Positions 40,241-49,104 are shown, counted from the stretch's first letter. The stretch is 64,000 nucleotides of DNA from Ancylobacter rudongensis (GCF_900100155.1 NZ_FMTP01000003.1:496001-560000), one strand, 5' to 3'. Program-made: numbers and translations. Notes: generated from the sequence alone by a model not told the origin.

Positions 40241-41137
40241 TCAGCCGGCGCTTTCGGGCGCCGCCGTCGCCAGGTCGAGAAAGGCCTGCGCCGCCTTGGT
40301 GGCGTAGCGCTCGCGGTGGCGCAGCGAGAGGAAGGGGCGCGAGGGCAGGGGGTAGTCGATCAGCGCCATGGTGCCGGCGCGGATCGCCTCCTCCACCACG
40401 CGGCGCGAGATCACCGTCACCCCGCTGCCCGCCTCCACCGCCGCCCGCACCGCCTCATTGGAGGGATATTCCAGCACGACGCGCAGCGCGCCGGGGGCGA
40501 GGCCGGTCTCTTGCAGATAGGATTCGAAAATGGCCCGGGTGCCCGAGCCCGGCTCGCGCAGCACCCACGGGCCGTCGGCCAGCTCGGCCGGGGAGGTGGG
40601 CGCGCGCCAGTGCCAGGGATGCGTCACCGGCGCCACCAGCACCATCTCGTCATCGGCGACGGGCGCGGCCACCAGCACCGGCGCCTCGACCTCGCCCTCG
40701 ATGAAGCCGAGATCGGCGGCGCCGTCCTGCACCCGTGCGGCGACGAAATCGGTGTTGCCGATGACGAGGCTCACCGCGACGCCGGGATAGCGGCGGCGGT
40801 AGCGCTCGATCAGCGGCGGCAGCCAGTAATTGGCGACCGTCTGGCTCCCCGCCAGCGCCAGCGCGCCGTGCACCAGCCCGGCAAGGTCAGCCAGCACCTT
40901 CTCGGCGGCGCTGGCGCGGGCGAGCACGGCGCGCGCTTCCGGCAGGAACAGCCGCCCCGCCTCGGTGAGCACGATGCCCCGGCCGACCCGGTCGAACAGC
41001 CGTGTCGCGTGGCGCGCCTCCAGCGCCGCGATCGCCGCGCTGGTGGCCGAGGGGGTGAGATGGATGTCGCGCGCGCCTTGCGTGATGTGTTCACGCTCCG
41101 CCACGGCGACGAAGATGCGCAGCTGCTCCAGGGTCAT
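40241..41137 (-). CDS. LysR-type transcriptional regulator
   Basis: The 298-residue protein has the LysR helix-turn-helix at 2-60 (QLRIFVAVAEREHITQGARDIHLTPSATSAAIAALEA), followed by a CysB/CbbR/YeiE-like effector domain. The HTH motif ITQGARDIHLTPSATS is close to YeiE/CbbR-type regulators. It lies 19 bp downstream of yeiH on the same strand and is probably cotranscribed with it. An inverted repeat typical of LysR operators sits at the yeiH promoter, so it probably controls this pair. Confidence 0.9.
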   Translation of the reverse strand: MTLEQLRIFVAVAEREHITQGARDIHLTPSATSAAIAALEARHATRLFDRVGRGIVLTEAGRLFLPEARAVLARASAAEKVLADLAGLVHGALALAGSQTVANYWLPPLIERYRRRYPGVAVSLVIGNTDFVAARVQDGAADLGFIEGEVEAPVLVAAPVADDEMVLVAPVTHPWHWRAPTSPAELADGPWVLREPGSGTRAIFESYLQETGLAPGALRVVLEYPSNEAVRAAVEAGSGVTVISRRVVEEAIRAGTMALIDYPLPSRPFLSLRHRERYATKAAQAFLDLATAAPESAG

Positions 41138-41156
41138 CCACCGTCCTCGGCCTCGC

Positions 41157-42194
41157 TCAGGCGGTCATCTTTACCAGAGCGAGGCTGAACAGGGCGATGA
41201 AGACGAAGCCGGCCAGGCCGAGCAGGAACGGCCGCAGCCCCTTGGCGCGCAGCTTGGCGATGTCGGTTTCCAGCCCCATCGCCGCCAGCGCCATGGAGAG
41301 CATGAAGGTGGTGGCCAGCACCAGCGCGGCCTTCATCTCCGCCGGCATCGTCACCACGCTGTTCAGCCCCACCATGGCGAGAAAGCCGAGCACGAACCAC
41401 GGCATGGGCGGGCGGGCGCGGCTGGCGCCGTGGCCGTGCCGGGTGGCGCGGCGGGCGGCGACGAGCCCGAGCCCGATCACCATCGGCGCCAGCAGCATCA
41501 CGCGGGAGAGCTTGGCGATGGTGCCGAACTCGCCGGCCGCCGGCCCGCCCTGATAGGCGGCGGCCACCACCTGGGCGATCTCGTGGATCGAGGCGCCGGC
41601 CCAAAGCCCATAGGCATGCGGCGAGAGGCCGAGCACGACAGGAAGCAGCGGATAGAGGAACATCGCCACCGAGCCGAACACGGTGACGCAGGCCACCGCA
41701 TAGGCGACATCCTCGTCCGGGGCGCGCGTCACCGTATTGGTGGCGATCACCGCCGAGGCGCCGCAGATCGAGGTGCCGGCGGCGATCAGCTCGGCCAGCC
41801 CGCGCTCGACCCCGATCAGCCGGCCGAGCCAGGTGATGAAGAGGAAGGTGGCGACCAGGGTGAGGGCGATCACCGCGATGCCGGTCGCGCCCACTTCGGC
41901 GATCTGCGCGGCGGTGAGCTGCAGGCCCAGCAGCACGATGGCGGCGCGCAGAATGCGGCGCATGGCAAACGCCACGCCGGGCTTGGCCCGCGCCGGCGTG
42001 CCGATGAGATTGTGGAAGCCGATGCCGATCATGATGGCGAGGATCATCGGGCTCAGCACCCCGACCATCGGCAGCTGGCGCAGGCCGAAGGCGAGGCCGG
42101 CAATGCCCGCCGTCAGCGCGAGGCCGGGCAGGATCGCGGTGGGGCGCGCCTTCGCCACCCTGTGGCCCTCGGCCATTTCGACATGCGCGACCAT
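41157..42194 (-). CDS. YeiH/Cons_hypoth698 family putative sulfate exporter
   Basis: The 345-residue membrane protein has about ten helices and the PSE family signatures [39 protein letters not shown] and the [14 protein letters not shown] segment. YeiH homologues are annotated as putative sulfate exporters and are often next to YeiE-type LysR genes; direct transport data are scarce. I chose the ATG at 42194 (GGAG 8 nt upstream); a longer frame to 42266 would include the promoter and operator. Confidence 0.88.
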   Translation of the reverse strand: MVAHVEMAEGHRVAKARPTAILPGLALTAGIAGLAFGLRQLPMVGVLSPMILAIMIGIGFHNLIGTPARAKPGVAFAMRRILRAAIVLLGLQLTAAQIAEVGATGIAVIALTLVATFLFITWLGRLIGVERGLAELIAAGTSICGASAVIATNTVTRAPDEDVAYAVACVTVFGSVAMFLYPLLPVVLGLSPHAYGLWAGASIHEIAQVVAAAYQGGPAAGEFGTIAKLSRVMLLAPMVIGLGLVAARRATRHGHGASRARPPMPWFVLGFLAMVGLNSVVTMPAEMKAALVLATTFMLSMALAAMGLETDIAKLRAKGLRPFLLGLAGFVFIALFSLALVKMTA

Positions 42195-42254
42195 GATACG
42201 TCTCCATTCCGGCAACGTCCTCTGATCGCAGGCGATGATCGTTCGATCCAGCGC

Positions 42255-42260
42255 ATTATA
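42255..42260 (-). promoter_or_regulatory. -10 element upstream of yeiH
   Basis: On the reverse strand this reads TATAAT, the full consensus, 61 bp upstream of the yeiH ATG. The -35 region 17 bp away is poor (ATTTTA), as expected for a promoter that needs an activator. Confidence 0.5.
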
Positions 42261-42279
42261 TCGCACAAATCATTCGATA
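42259..42279. promoter_or_regulatory. LysR-type operator (T-N11-A inverted repeat)
   Basis: TATCG-N11-CGATA is a perfect 5-bp inverted repeat with LysR-type spacing. It touches the -10 element of the yeiH promoter and is probably a site for the regulator encoded in the same transcript. Confidence 0.5.
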
Positions 42280-42403
42280 AAATCGGAGAGTTGAACGCGT
42301 CGCCGCTGTCATCCCATGAGCGACGAAGGTCAGGCTTGGCACTGACCATTGGCGGCGAGGGCGGTCTGGGGCGCGGTCAATGCCCGGCGCTGACCCGCGA
42401 CGT

Positions 42404-42530
42404 GCCTCTCCCCGTGGGGGAGAGGTGGCCCGCGAAGCGGGTCGGTGAGGGGGGCGCCGGGGCGGAGGGACAAAGCCCCTCACCCCAACCCTCTCCCCCA
42501 GGGGGAGAGGGAGAAGGATGCGGCCTGCCA
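42404..42530. repeat. Palindromic GC-rich intergenic element
   Basis: GCCTCTCCCCGTGGGGGAGAGG (two halves, 42404-42425) is followed by a long imperfect palindrome to GGGGGAGAGGGAGAAGG near 42516. It is the common processing/REP-type element seen in many Hyphomicrobiales intergenic regions; both ends form stem-loops. No gene is present. Confidence 0.6.
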
Positions 42531-42748
42531 TGAGGGCTGAAAGGTATCGAAGCGCGCTGCCGTGTCCCGGACGCCTGCAGCGGTAGCGGAAGGCGATCCG
42601 GGACCCAGCGCCAAGCTCTTCGGCTCTTTACCGAACAGGGGAGCGCGGCTCCCGGTACCCTTGGCCCCGGAGCGGCGCCGCGCTGCGCGCGGCTGGTCCG
42701 GGGAACGGGGTTGTGCAGCGGAAATACACGTACGAGCGAAGGGCCGAG

Positions 42749-43313
42749 CCCTCATGGCCGGGCGTGACCCGGCCACCCAGGCTTGCCTCCGCACCGGTGC
42801 GCAAACTGGGTTCCCCGGTCACGCCCGGGGATGAGGGCGCGCGTATGGCCAGTCGCTCCCCGGAAAGACCCGCCGCGCGTCGCGGAGAAGGGCGTGCGGC
42901 CGAGAGGGCGGGGCGTGTGGCGCGAGTTAGGCGCGCGCGGCGAGGAGGAAGCGCATGCGGCGGGGAGTGAGGGCGCGCGGTATCCTTCAGCCCGTCCCAC
43001 CCGTTCCCCCCCTCATGGCCGGGCTTGACCCGGCCACCCAGGCTTGGACTGAGAGGCAGCGAGACGGCTGGATCCTCGGGTCAGGCCCGGGGATGAGGGT
43101 GTGCGTGTGGTCCGCCGCGCTCCACTGAAAGACGAGCCGCGCGTCGCGCAGAAGGGGCATGCGGCGGCGAGGGAAAGCCTGCAGCGGCGCGTGCGACAGC
43201 CATCAGCCCGTCCCACCCGTTCCCCCTCATGGCCGGGCTTGACCCGGCCACCCAGGCTTGGACTGAGAGGCAGCGAGACGGCTGGATCCCCTGGTCAGGC
43301 CCGGCGATGAGGG
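42749..43313. repeat. Three copies of a palindromic intergenic repeat
   Basis: Copies at 42749-42837, 43010-43099 and 43224-43313 each start CCCTCATGGCCGGGC, contain TGACCCGGCCACCCAGGCTTG, and end with a near-inverse of the start (GGxCxxGCCCGGxGATGAGGG). The last two also share their left flank (CAGCCCGTCCCACCCGTTCCCC) and internal sequence, with a 214-bp period, so a larger unit was duplicated. The whole region 42195-43480 holds no supported gene. Confidence 0.8.
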
Positions 43314-43480
43314 CGGCTCTGCTTCACGTCCGGCCTCCTCTGCTAGAGGGCACGGCAGGAGACACGGACAGCGGCGGGACACGGCGGCACGAAACGGCGG
43401 CGATGCCGATAGGGCGCGAGTCTACTACGGGGAAGGGCTTGGCGGCCATAAGGCGCCAGAACGGCGCGGAGGCGGAGGAA

Positions 43481-43556
43481 TGGTGCCGCTTGTCAGACTC
43501 GAACTGACGACCTCCGCATTACGAATGCGATGCTCTACCAACTGAGCTAAAGCGGC
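43481..43556 (-). tRNA. tRNA-Thr(CGT)
   Basis: On the reverse strand a 73-nt cloverleaf begins GCCGCTT and ends AAGCGGC plus A73, and CCA is encoded. D-arm GCTC-GAGC, anticodon loop TTCGTAA (anticodon CGT) and T-arm GTCAG-TTCGAGT-CTGAC all pair. It lies just after the repeat region and convergent with nothing; the next gene is htpX on the same strand. Confidence 0.96.
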
Positions 43557-43689
43557 ACGCGCGGCTCTGATAGCTGCGAAGCGCGGCTTTTTCAAGCGGC
43601 GCGGCGGCCTCAGGCGCGCGCATTGCCGGCGAAAGTGACTCCGCCGGCCCCTGCCGGTCTTTTCTGCCAAGCCCGGCGACAGCCTCGCT

Positions 43690-44676
43690 TCAGCCCCAGG
43701 GGCCGCGCCGCTCGCCGCCACCGCTGCGCCCCCAGGGATTGCCCGGCCGGCGACTGGCCGGCCGCGCCGCGCCGGAGCCCGCCCACGGCCCGCCCTGCGG
43801 CGCGGCGGCAGAGGGATAACCGCCGCTGGCGCCCATCTGCTGCGCCAGCGCCTGCAGCGCGGCGATGCGGTTCTCGGTGGCGGGGTGGGTGGAGAACAGG
43901 CTGTCCATCCGCTCGCCCGAGAGCGGGTTGATGATAAACATGTGCGCGGTGGCCGGGTTGTGCTCGGCCGGCATGTTCGGCACGGCGTGCGCCGCATTGG
44001 AAATCTTCGCCAGCGCCGAGGCGAGCCACATGGGCTGGCCGCAGATCTGCGCACCGAGCTTGTCGGCCTCATATTCGCGCGAGCGCGACACCGCCATCTG
44101 CACCACCATGGCGGCGAGCGGGGCGAGGATCATCATCGCGATGGTGCCGATCACGCCGAAGCCGCTGTTGTTGTTGCGGTTGCCGCCAAAGATCATGGCG
44201 AAATTGGCCAGCATCGAGATCGCCCCCGCCAGCGTGGCGGTGATGGTCATGGTCAGCGTGTCGTAGTTCTTCACATGCGCCAGCTCATGCGCCATGACGC
44301 CGGCGACTTCCTCGCGCGACAGCGAATTGAGCAGCCCCGTGGTGGCGGCGACCGCCGCGTTTTGCGGGTTGCGGCCGGTGGCGAAGGCGTTGGGCTGCGG
44401 GTTGTCCATGATGTAGACGCGTGGCATCGGCAGCTGCGCCCGCGCGGCCAGCTCCTCCACCATGGCGTAATAGTCAGGCGCGCTGGCACGGTCGACCTCG
44501 CGGGCGCCGTACATGGAGAGCACCATCCGGTCGGAATTCCAGTAGCTGAACACATTCATGCCGGCCGCCACCAGCAGCGCGATCAGCATGCCGCCCTGGC
44601 CGCCGATCATGAAGCCGACGCCCATGAACAGCGCTGTCATGCCCGCGAGCAGGATCGCCGTACGGAAATAGTTCAT
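43690..44676 (-). CDS. htpX: Membrane zinc metalloprotease HtpX
   Basis: HtpX (328 residues) is an M48 protease that degrades misfolded membrane proteins. The two N-terminal transmembrane helices are at about 5-25 and 29-46. The zinc motif HELAH is at 130-134, with the third ligand in EYEADKLGA. The C-terminal tail is Gly/Pro-rich, ending [15 protein letters not shown] chose the ATG at 44676 (GAGG 5 nt upstream) over the adjacent 44679. Confidence 0.95.
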   Translation of the reverse strand: MNYFRTAILLAGMTALFMGVGFMIGGQGGMLIALLVAAGMNVFSYWNSDRMVLSMYGAREVDRASAPDYYAMVEELAARAQLPMPRVYIMDNPQPNAFATGRNPQNAAVAATTGLLNSLSREEVAGVMAHELAHVKNYDTLTMTITATLAGAISMLANFAMIFGGNRNNNSGFGVIGTIAMMILAPLAAMVVQMAVSRSREYEADKLGAQICGQPMWLASALAKISNAAHAVPNMPAEHNPATAHMFIINPLSGERMDSLFSTHPATENRIAALQALAQQMGASGGYPSAAAPQGGPWAGSGAARPASRRPGNPWGRSGGGERRGPWG

Positions 44677-44872
44677 CATTGCCTCATCCGCCGCAGGTTG
44701 CGGCCTGTCGGTGGGGAAAATGGGATGGGTCCGGCGGCCGCGCAAGATTGGAGCGCGGCGGCAAGGGGAGTGTCACGGCGGGCGATCCGGCGCATGTGAG
44801 CGGCCCGCGCGTCGCGCGCTCGTGAGCGGGCCTGTCTTGACGCGGGCGGGCGGCGGGTGGTTCCAATAGCGC

Positions 44873-45121
44873 ATGAGCCAGATCGATCCGATCGCACCGA
44901 CACTCCACCCAACCGGCCTCACCGGCCCGTCCGATGGCGCCGATGCGCCGGCCCCGCGCCGGCCGCTCACACCTGCCGCCGAGCGGGCGCTGGCCGAGGC
45001 CGCCGCCCGCCGCGCCGCTGCGGCCCCGGTGGCCGGGCCTAGGGAAATCGACGGCCGAAACGGGCCCGAGCCGGTGCGCTATGGCGACTGGGAAGTGAAG
45101 GGAATAGCGACGGATTTCTAA
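44873..45121 (+). CDS. Succinate dehydrogenase assembly factor 4-like protein (DUF1674)
   Basis: The 82-residue protein ends with the DUF1674/SDHAF4 signature, REIDGRNGPEPVRYGDWEVKGIATDF; the N-terminal half is low-complexity. The mitochondrial homologue helps flavinylated SdhA mature, and the bacterial protein is thought to do the same. It lies 11 bp from the end of the convergent arfB gene. Divergent from htpX. Confidence 0.9.
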   Translation: MSQIDPIAPTLHPTGLTGPSDGADAPAPRRPLTPAAERALAEAAARRAAAAPVAGPREIDGRNGPEPVRYGDWEVKGIATDF

Positions 45122-45132
45122 GGGGTTAGCGC

Positions 45133-45561
45133 CTATTCGTCCGGCGCGCCCGGCCGGTCGCGGCGCAGTGATTTGACCCCCGCCCGCTTGGCCTTGCCCT
45201 CCAGCCGGCGGATCTTCGAGCCCAGAGTCGGCCGGGTCGGGCGGCGGGTAATCGGCACGATTGCCGCCTCGCGCACCAGTTCCACCAGCCGGGCCAGCGC
45301 ATCGGCGCGATTCTGCTCCTGCGTCCGGTAGCGCTGCGCCACCAGAACCAGCACGCCGTCCTTGGTCAGGCGCCGCCCGGCGAGGCGGGACAAGCGCTCT
45401 TTTACGTGGTCTGCCAAGGTCTTGGAGCCGCGCACGTCGAAGCGCAGCTGCACCGCGCTCGACACTTTGTTAACGTTCTGGCCGCCCGGACCGGAGGCGC
45501 GAATGAAGGTTTCCTCGATCTCGTCCTCGTCGAGCCAGACCCGGGGCGTGACCGGAATCAT
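45133..45561 (-). CDS. arfB: Peptidyl-tRNA hydrolase ArfB (YaeJ)
   Basis: The 142-residue protein has the catalytic GGQ at 26-28 in ASGPGGQNVNKVSS and a long basic C-terminal tail (KIRRLEGKAKRAGVKSLRRDRP) that enters the empty mRNA channel. ArfB rescues non-stop stalled ribosomes. The lack of a codon-recognition domain separates it from release factors. Its ATG overlaps the stop of the cNMP-binding gene by 4 nt. Confidence 0.94.
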   Translation of the reverse strand: MIPVTPRVWLDEDEIEETFIRASGPGGQNVNKVSSAVQLRFDVRGSKTLADHVKERLSRLAGRRLTKDGVLVLVAQRYRTQEQNRADALARLVELVREAAIVPITRRPTRPTLGSKIRRLEGKAKRAGVKSLRRDRPGAPDE

Positions 45562-46043
45562 GGCCGCCGCACGTCCTCGATCGCCTCCAGCCGCTCCCGC
45601 ACGCGGTCCAGATCGGCCAGCGTCGCCGCCACCCGCTCGCTCAACCGCTGCGTCAGCTCGCGGGCGGCGTCAGGATAGCTCTCCAGCGTGCGCAGGAAGA
45701 CGTTGCGGGGAATGCGCAAAACCTCCGCCGGCTCCAGCGCGGTGGCGGTGGCGGGCCGCCGCGTCTCGGTCAGCAACGCCATTTCGCCGATCAGCGCGCC
45801 TTCGCCGACGCGCGCGCTCTGGCCCGGCCGCGCCGCCAGATGCGGGTCGTCCGGCGCGATCGCCAGGCTGCCGTCCTGCACCACATAGGCGCAATCGGCC
45901 GGCTCCCCCTCGTGGAAAAGCACCTGCCCGCGCGCCAGCGCGAAATGCTCGACGCTGATGGCGATGACGCGCAGAGCCTCACGCCCCATCAATGCGAGCG
46001 TCGGCACACGTTCCAGAAAGGCGATGTCGTCCTCGATGGACAT
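45558..46043 (-). CDS. Cyclic-nucleotide-binding domain protein without HTH
   Basis: The 161-residue protein is a single CRP-type beta-roll (about 10-125; FHEGEPADCAYVVQDGSLAI, GEMALLTETRRPATATALEP phosphate-binding cassette-like). It lacks the Crp DNA-binding helix-turn-helix and ends in a charged alpha helix (VAATLADLDRVRERLEAI). The Arg usually contacting the cyclic phosphate may be in ETRRPATA. It lies 42 bp downstream of the OmpR-type regulator and overlaps arfB, so the three may form one operon. The ligand is not known. Confidence 0.85.
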   Translation of the reverse strand: MSIEDDIAFLERVPTLALMGREALRVIAISVEHFALARGQVLFHEGEPADCAYVVQDGSLAIAPDDPHLAARPGQSARVGEGALIGEMALLTETRRPATATALEPAEVLRIPRNVFLRTLESYPDAARELTQRLSERVAATLADLDRVRERLEAIEDVRRP

Positions 46044-46085
46044 TCGGCGGGCGAAACTCCAAGGCAGGACGAATCAATCGGCCTG

Positions 46086-46772
46086 TCAGGGCAGCAATTT
46101 GTACCCCCCAGCCTCGGTGGCAAGCAGGCTGGGGTGGGACGGGTCCTTCTCAATCTTCTGGCGCAGGCGATATATATGCGTCTCAAGGGTATGAGTCGTC
46201 ACGCCCGAATTATAGCCCCAGACTTCCTGCAGCAGTATTTCGCGCGCCACCGGCTTCTTTCCAGCCCGGTAGAGGTATCGAAGTATGGCGGTCTCTTTCT
46301 CGGTGAGCCGAATCTTCGAATTGCGCTCGGTCACCAGCATCTTGGCACCGGGCCGGAACGTGTAGGGTCCGATGGTGAAGACCGCGTCCTCGCTCGCTTC
46401 ATGCGAGCGCATCTGAGCGCGGATGCGGGCGAGCAGCACGGCGAAGCGGAACGGCTTGGCCACGTAGTCATTGGCGCCGGCTTCCAGCCCCATGATGGTG
46501 TCGCTGTCGGTATCGTGGCCGGTGAGCATGATCACCGGCGCCTTGAAGCCGTTCTGCCGCATCACGCGCACCGCTTCGCGCCCATCCTTGTCCGGCAGGC
46601 CGACATCCATCAGCACGAGATCGACCCGCGTCGTCTCCACCTCGCTGATGGCGGCATTGGCGCTGTCGACCGACACCACCTCGAATTCGTCATAGAGCGA
46701 GAGCTGTTCGACCAGCGCCTCGCGCAGGTCCTTGTCGTCATCGACCACCAAAACTCGCAGAGCGTTCGCCAT
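46086..46772 (-). CDS. OmpR/PhoB-family response regulator (CenR-like)
   Basis: The 228-residue regulator has a receiver domain with the phospho-acceptor Asp56 in LVLMDVGLPDKDG, acidic pocket VVDDDKD and Lys in VAKPFRF. A winged-helix domain follows (KIRLTEKETAILRYLYRAGKKPVAREILLQEVWGYNSGVTTHTLETHIYRLRQKI). No sensor kinase is next to it. The sequence and orphan setting resemble CenR, an essential envelope regulator of alphaproteobacteria; that name is an inference. An L,D-transpeptidase gene is divergent, consistent with an envelope role. Confidence 0.85.
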   Translation of the reverse strand: MANALRVLVVDDDKDLREALVEQLSLYDEFEVVSVDSANAAISEVETTRVDLVLMDVGLPDKDGREAVRVMRQNGFKAPVIMLTGHDTDSDTIMGLEAGANDYVAKPFRFAVLLARIRAQMRSHEASEDAVFTIGPYTFRPGAKMLVTERNSKIRLTEKETAILRYLYRAGKKPVAREILLQEVWGYNSGVTTHTLETHIYRLRQKIEKDPSHPSLLATEAGGYKLLP

Positions 46773-47043
46773 ATCGCTTTCCCGAATATCCGCGTTCCCG
46801 AGAGGCCGCTGGCCGAAGCCCTTGTTCCTGGCGCCTCGCGCGTCCACTCTCACGCAAGGCTGGAGTGAAATGCCGTATGTCCCGAGTAGGCAGGCGAAAC
46901 GCATTCGGCAAGCGTTGAGCACTTGCGAGACGAAGGTGCTGCCGGTTCGTGACGTGATCGTGAACGGAAATGGCGTGAAGAAGAAGACCCTTCGCACAGA
47001 AACGCACGGGAAATCCCGCTTTGCCTCCCGCCTGCGTGTCGCC

Positions 47044-47550
47044 ATGCGGCCGGCCGGTCACCTCCACGGACGCCAGCGCGGCTACCTCATCCTCGATGGA
47101 CGCCTGATCCCCGTCGCCTTGGGACGCACCGGCATTCGCGCGGACAAGCGCGAAGGCGACGGCGCCACGCCACGGGGAACCTGGCATGCGCGCGAGGTTC
47201 GCTACCGGGCCGATCGCGGCCCGCGCCCGATTACCGGCCTGCCGGTGCTCCGCACTCGCCGCGGGGATGGCTGGTGCGACGATCCCCGCGACGGGCGCTA
47301 CAACCGCCCGGTAAGCCTGCCGATGCGCGCCTCGCATGAGGAGATGTGGCGGGATGACGGGCTCTACGATCTGGTCGTCGTGCTCGACCACAACAGCCGA
47401 CCCCGCCGTTCCCGGCGCGGCTCCGCGGTCTTTCTGCACATTGCCCGGGGGACCTTTGAACCTACGGCGGGCTGCGTCGCTTTTCGGCCCACGGATCTTC
47501 GGCGCCTGCTGGCGCGGCTTAGCCCGAAGACGGCCATCGAGATCAAATAG
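47044..47550 (+). CDS. YkuD-fold L,D-transpeptidase family protein
   Basis: The YkuD-like domain covers nearly all of the 168 residues. The catalytic pair is His132 in FLHIARG and Cys144 in PTAGCVAF; the region GIRADKREGDGATPRGTW is typical of a cell-wall transpeptidase subgroup without a signal peptide. L,D-transpeptidases make 3-3 peptidoglycan links or attach proteins. The start is unsure: the frame extends up to GTG 46975 or ATG 46870, which would add up to 58 residues. Confidence 0.8.
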   Translation: MRPAGHLHGRQRGYLILDGRLIPVALGRTGIRADKREGDGATPRGTWHAREVRYRADRGPRPITGLPVLRTRRGDGWCDDPRDGRYNRPVSLPMRASHEEMWRDDGLYDLVVVLDHNSRPRRSRRGSAVFLHIARGTFEPTAGCVAFRPTDLRRLLARLSPKTAIEIK

Positions 47551-47626
47551 ACGAACGGCCGCGACGGAAGTGGCTTCCGTCGCGGCCGGCGTCATCCCGT
47601 TCGCACCAATCTGGCTGGATCAGGCG

Positions 47627-47935
47627 CTAACGGTAGACATACCAGCAGCGGCGCACCGGTCGGCCCCACCTGTCCCGCCGCACGGCGCAAACCCGCCGAC
47701 GCCGGCGCCGACGGTGACGCCGACCCGGGGGCACGCCGGGAGGGCCCCACTGAGTCGTATCGACAGGGGTGCCATCGGGCGTGTGGCCCGCCGGCCCCGC
47801 GCCGGGCGGGGCCTCGGGGGCGATATCCTTGAGCTGGTCCAGGACCATTGCCTGGGCGGGCGTGAGCAGCGTCCCGATGGCGACGCCCGCTCCCAACGCC
47901 CCGGCAAGGCCGAGTAAAAAGCCTCGTCTGTCCAT
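47627..47935 (-). CDS. Small exported protein with Tat-like signal and basic tail
   Basis: The 102-residue product starts MDRRGFLLGLAGALGAG, a twin-arginine-like signal, with a TPAQA cleavage site near 30. The mature part is Pro/Gly-rich and carries WGPPGVPPGRRHRRRRRRR, ending in a Trp/Cys-containing tail. Similar small proteins with WGPP and Arg clusters are seen in Hyphomicrobiales, with no known role. The ATG at 47935 follows AGAGTGG. Nothing else identifies it. Confidence 0.6.
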   Translation of the reverse strand: MDRRGFLLGLAGALGAGVAIGTLLTPAQAMVLDQLKDIAPEAPPGAGPAGHTPDGTPVDTTQWGPPGVPPGRRHRRRRRRRVCAVRRDRWGRPVRRCWYVYR

Positions 47936-48140
47936 GTCGTTCTCCACTCTTCCACCCCGTGCGCGCCACGATGGGCTGCCGGCCCGGATCAACGCAGCGC
48001 GGGGCAGATGGTTCGCCGACCATGGACAGGGTGGACGGCAATCGCGGCGCCCGCGCGGCGGCACGACGACGGCCGTATCGGCACTTGCCGGCTGCGGGGG
48101 CGCGCGCGATAGTCAACGAAGCGAATCGCAGAGGTCGGAC

Positions 48141-48458
48141 ATGACAGTCTTCGGCACCAAGGTCTTGAAGTGGATGATGCGCGCGGCGCTCGCCGTCGCC
48201 GTCGCCCTGCCTCTGCTGGCGGTGAGCCCGCCCGCTCAGGCGAGCAATTCGACCGGGGCGCTGATTGGCGGCCTGGTGGCCGGCGCGCTGGTGGGATCGG
48301 TCGTCACGTCCGCCGTAAACCAGCCGAAGACCTATTATTATGCGCCGCCCCCGCCGCCCCCGCCGGCCTATTACCCGCCGCCGCCGCCCCGGCCGGTCTA
48401 CGGCCCGGGCTATTGCGGCGCGCCGCCCTACCCGCCATGCCGCACGCCGGTCTATTGA
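48141..48458 (+). CDS. Small exported Pro/Tyr-rich protein with glycine zipper
   Basis: The 105-residue product has a signal peptide (cleavage after PAQA near 34), a glycine-zipper helix (GALIGGLVAGALVGSVV) and a C-terminal tail of polyproline with tyrosine (YYYAPPPPPPPAYYPPPPPR), ending PCRTPVY. Such proteins are probably anchored in the envelope by the glycine zipper, but no function is known. The ATG at 48141 has GAGG upstream. Confidence 0.7.
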   Translation: MTVFGTKVLKWMMRAALAVAVALPLLAVSPPAQASNSTGALIGGLVAGALVGSVVTSAVNQPKTYYYAPPPPPPPAYYPPPPPRPVYGPGYCGAPPYPPCRTPVY

Positions 48459-48502
48459 GACGCATCGTTCCGTTCCTTCCGGTCACGCACCAGGGCACTC
48501 CC

Positions 48503-48967
48503 ATGCTGAAGACGGCCGCTACCGCGCTCTGCCTTATCCTTGGCCTCGCCGCCGCACAGGCACAGGATGCTTCCGGCGCCACCTCCGGGCCTTCCGCCGC
48601 CGTGCCGCCGCCGGCCCCGTCGGACGACGCGCTTCCGGCTCCGATCGCCTGCACCTTCGAGAAGGTGTTCGTCTGCGAGGCGTCGGGCTGCAATCCCTCT
48701 CAGGAACTCGGCACGATCGACCTGCCCGCGCGCTTCCTGATCCATTTCGGCGAGCAGATCATCGCCAGCGTCTCGGATGACGACCTTCCGCATATCAGCT
48801 CGATCCAGAGCGTGATCGGCGATGGCGACACGCTGATCCTGGACGGCAATGACAACATGGCCGCCTGGGCGATCGAGCTGTCTCCGTCCAAGCCGGAGGC
48901 GACGCTGACGACGCTGGCGGGCGGAAAGGTGCTGACCGCCTTCGGCACCTGCAAGCCGGCATCCTGA
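48503..48967 (+). CDS. Exported protein of unknown function
   Basis: The 154-residue product has a signal peptide (LILGLAAAQAQ, cleavage near 21), a Pro/Ala-rich linker to about 45, and a soluble domain containing two Cys in FVCEASGC and one near the end (FGTCKP). The cysteines suggest disulfides in the periplasm. The ATG at 48503 has no strong ribosome site. It may be cotranscribed with the preceding small gene (44-bp gap) and is followed by a terminator hairpin. Confidence 0.7.
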   Translation: MLKTAATALCLILGLAAAQAQDASGATSGPSAAVPPPAPSDDALPAPIACTFEKVFVCEASGCNPSQELGTIDLPARFLIHFGEQIIASVSDDDLPHISSIQSVIGDGDTLILDGNDNMAAWAIELSPSKPEATLTTLAGGKVLTAFGTCKPAS

Positions 48968-49013
48968 AGGCTCACGGCGGCACTTCATCCGGCCGCCCAT
49001 GACGAAGATCGCC

Positions 49014-49039
49014 AAGGGCCGCTTTCGGAAGCGGCCCTT
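49014..49039 (+). terminator. Terminator hairpin
   Basis: A perfect 11-bp stem (AAGGGCCGCTT, 49014-49024; AAGCGGCCCTT, 49029-49039) has the stable loop TCGG. A second palindrome GAAAAGCCGGCTTTTC follows at 49047-49062. They separate the exported-protein gene from tRNA-Leu. Confidence 0.75.
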
Positions 49040-49104
49040 CCGCCTTGAAAAGCCGGCTTTTCACTTGGCGGCGCGGTTCATTTCGTTATAGAGAACCGCA
49101 CCGC

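Noticed and set aside
42562-43028. Several short open frames in the repeat region
   Set aside because: They consist of repeat DNA read in both directions, with Arg/Gly/Pro-rich products, no ribosome sites and no family features.
42749-43313. CRISPR array
   Set aside because: Only three repeats of about 90 bp with unequal spacing and palindromic internal structure are present, and no cas genes are seen.
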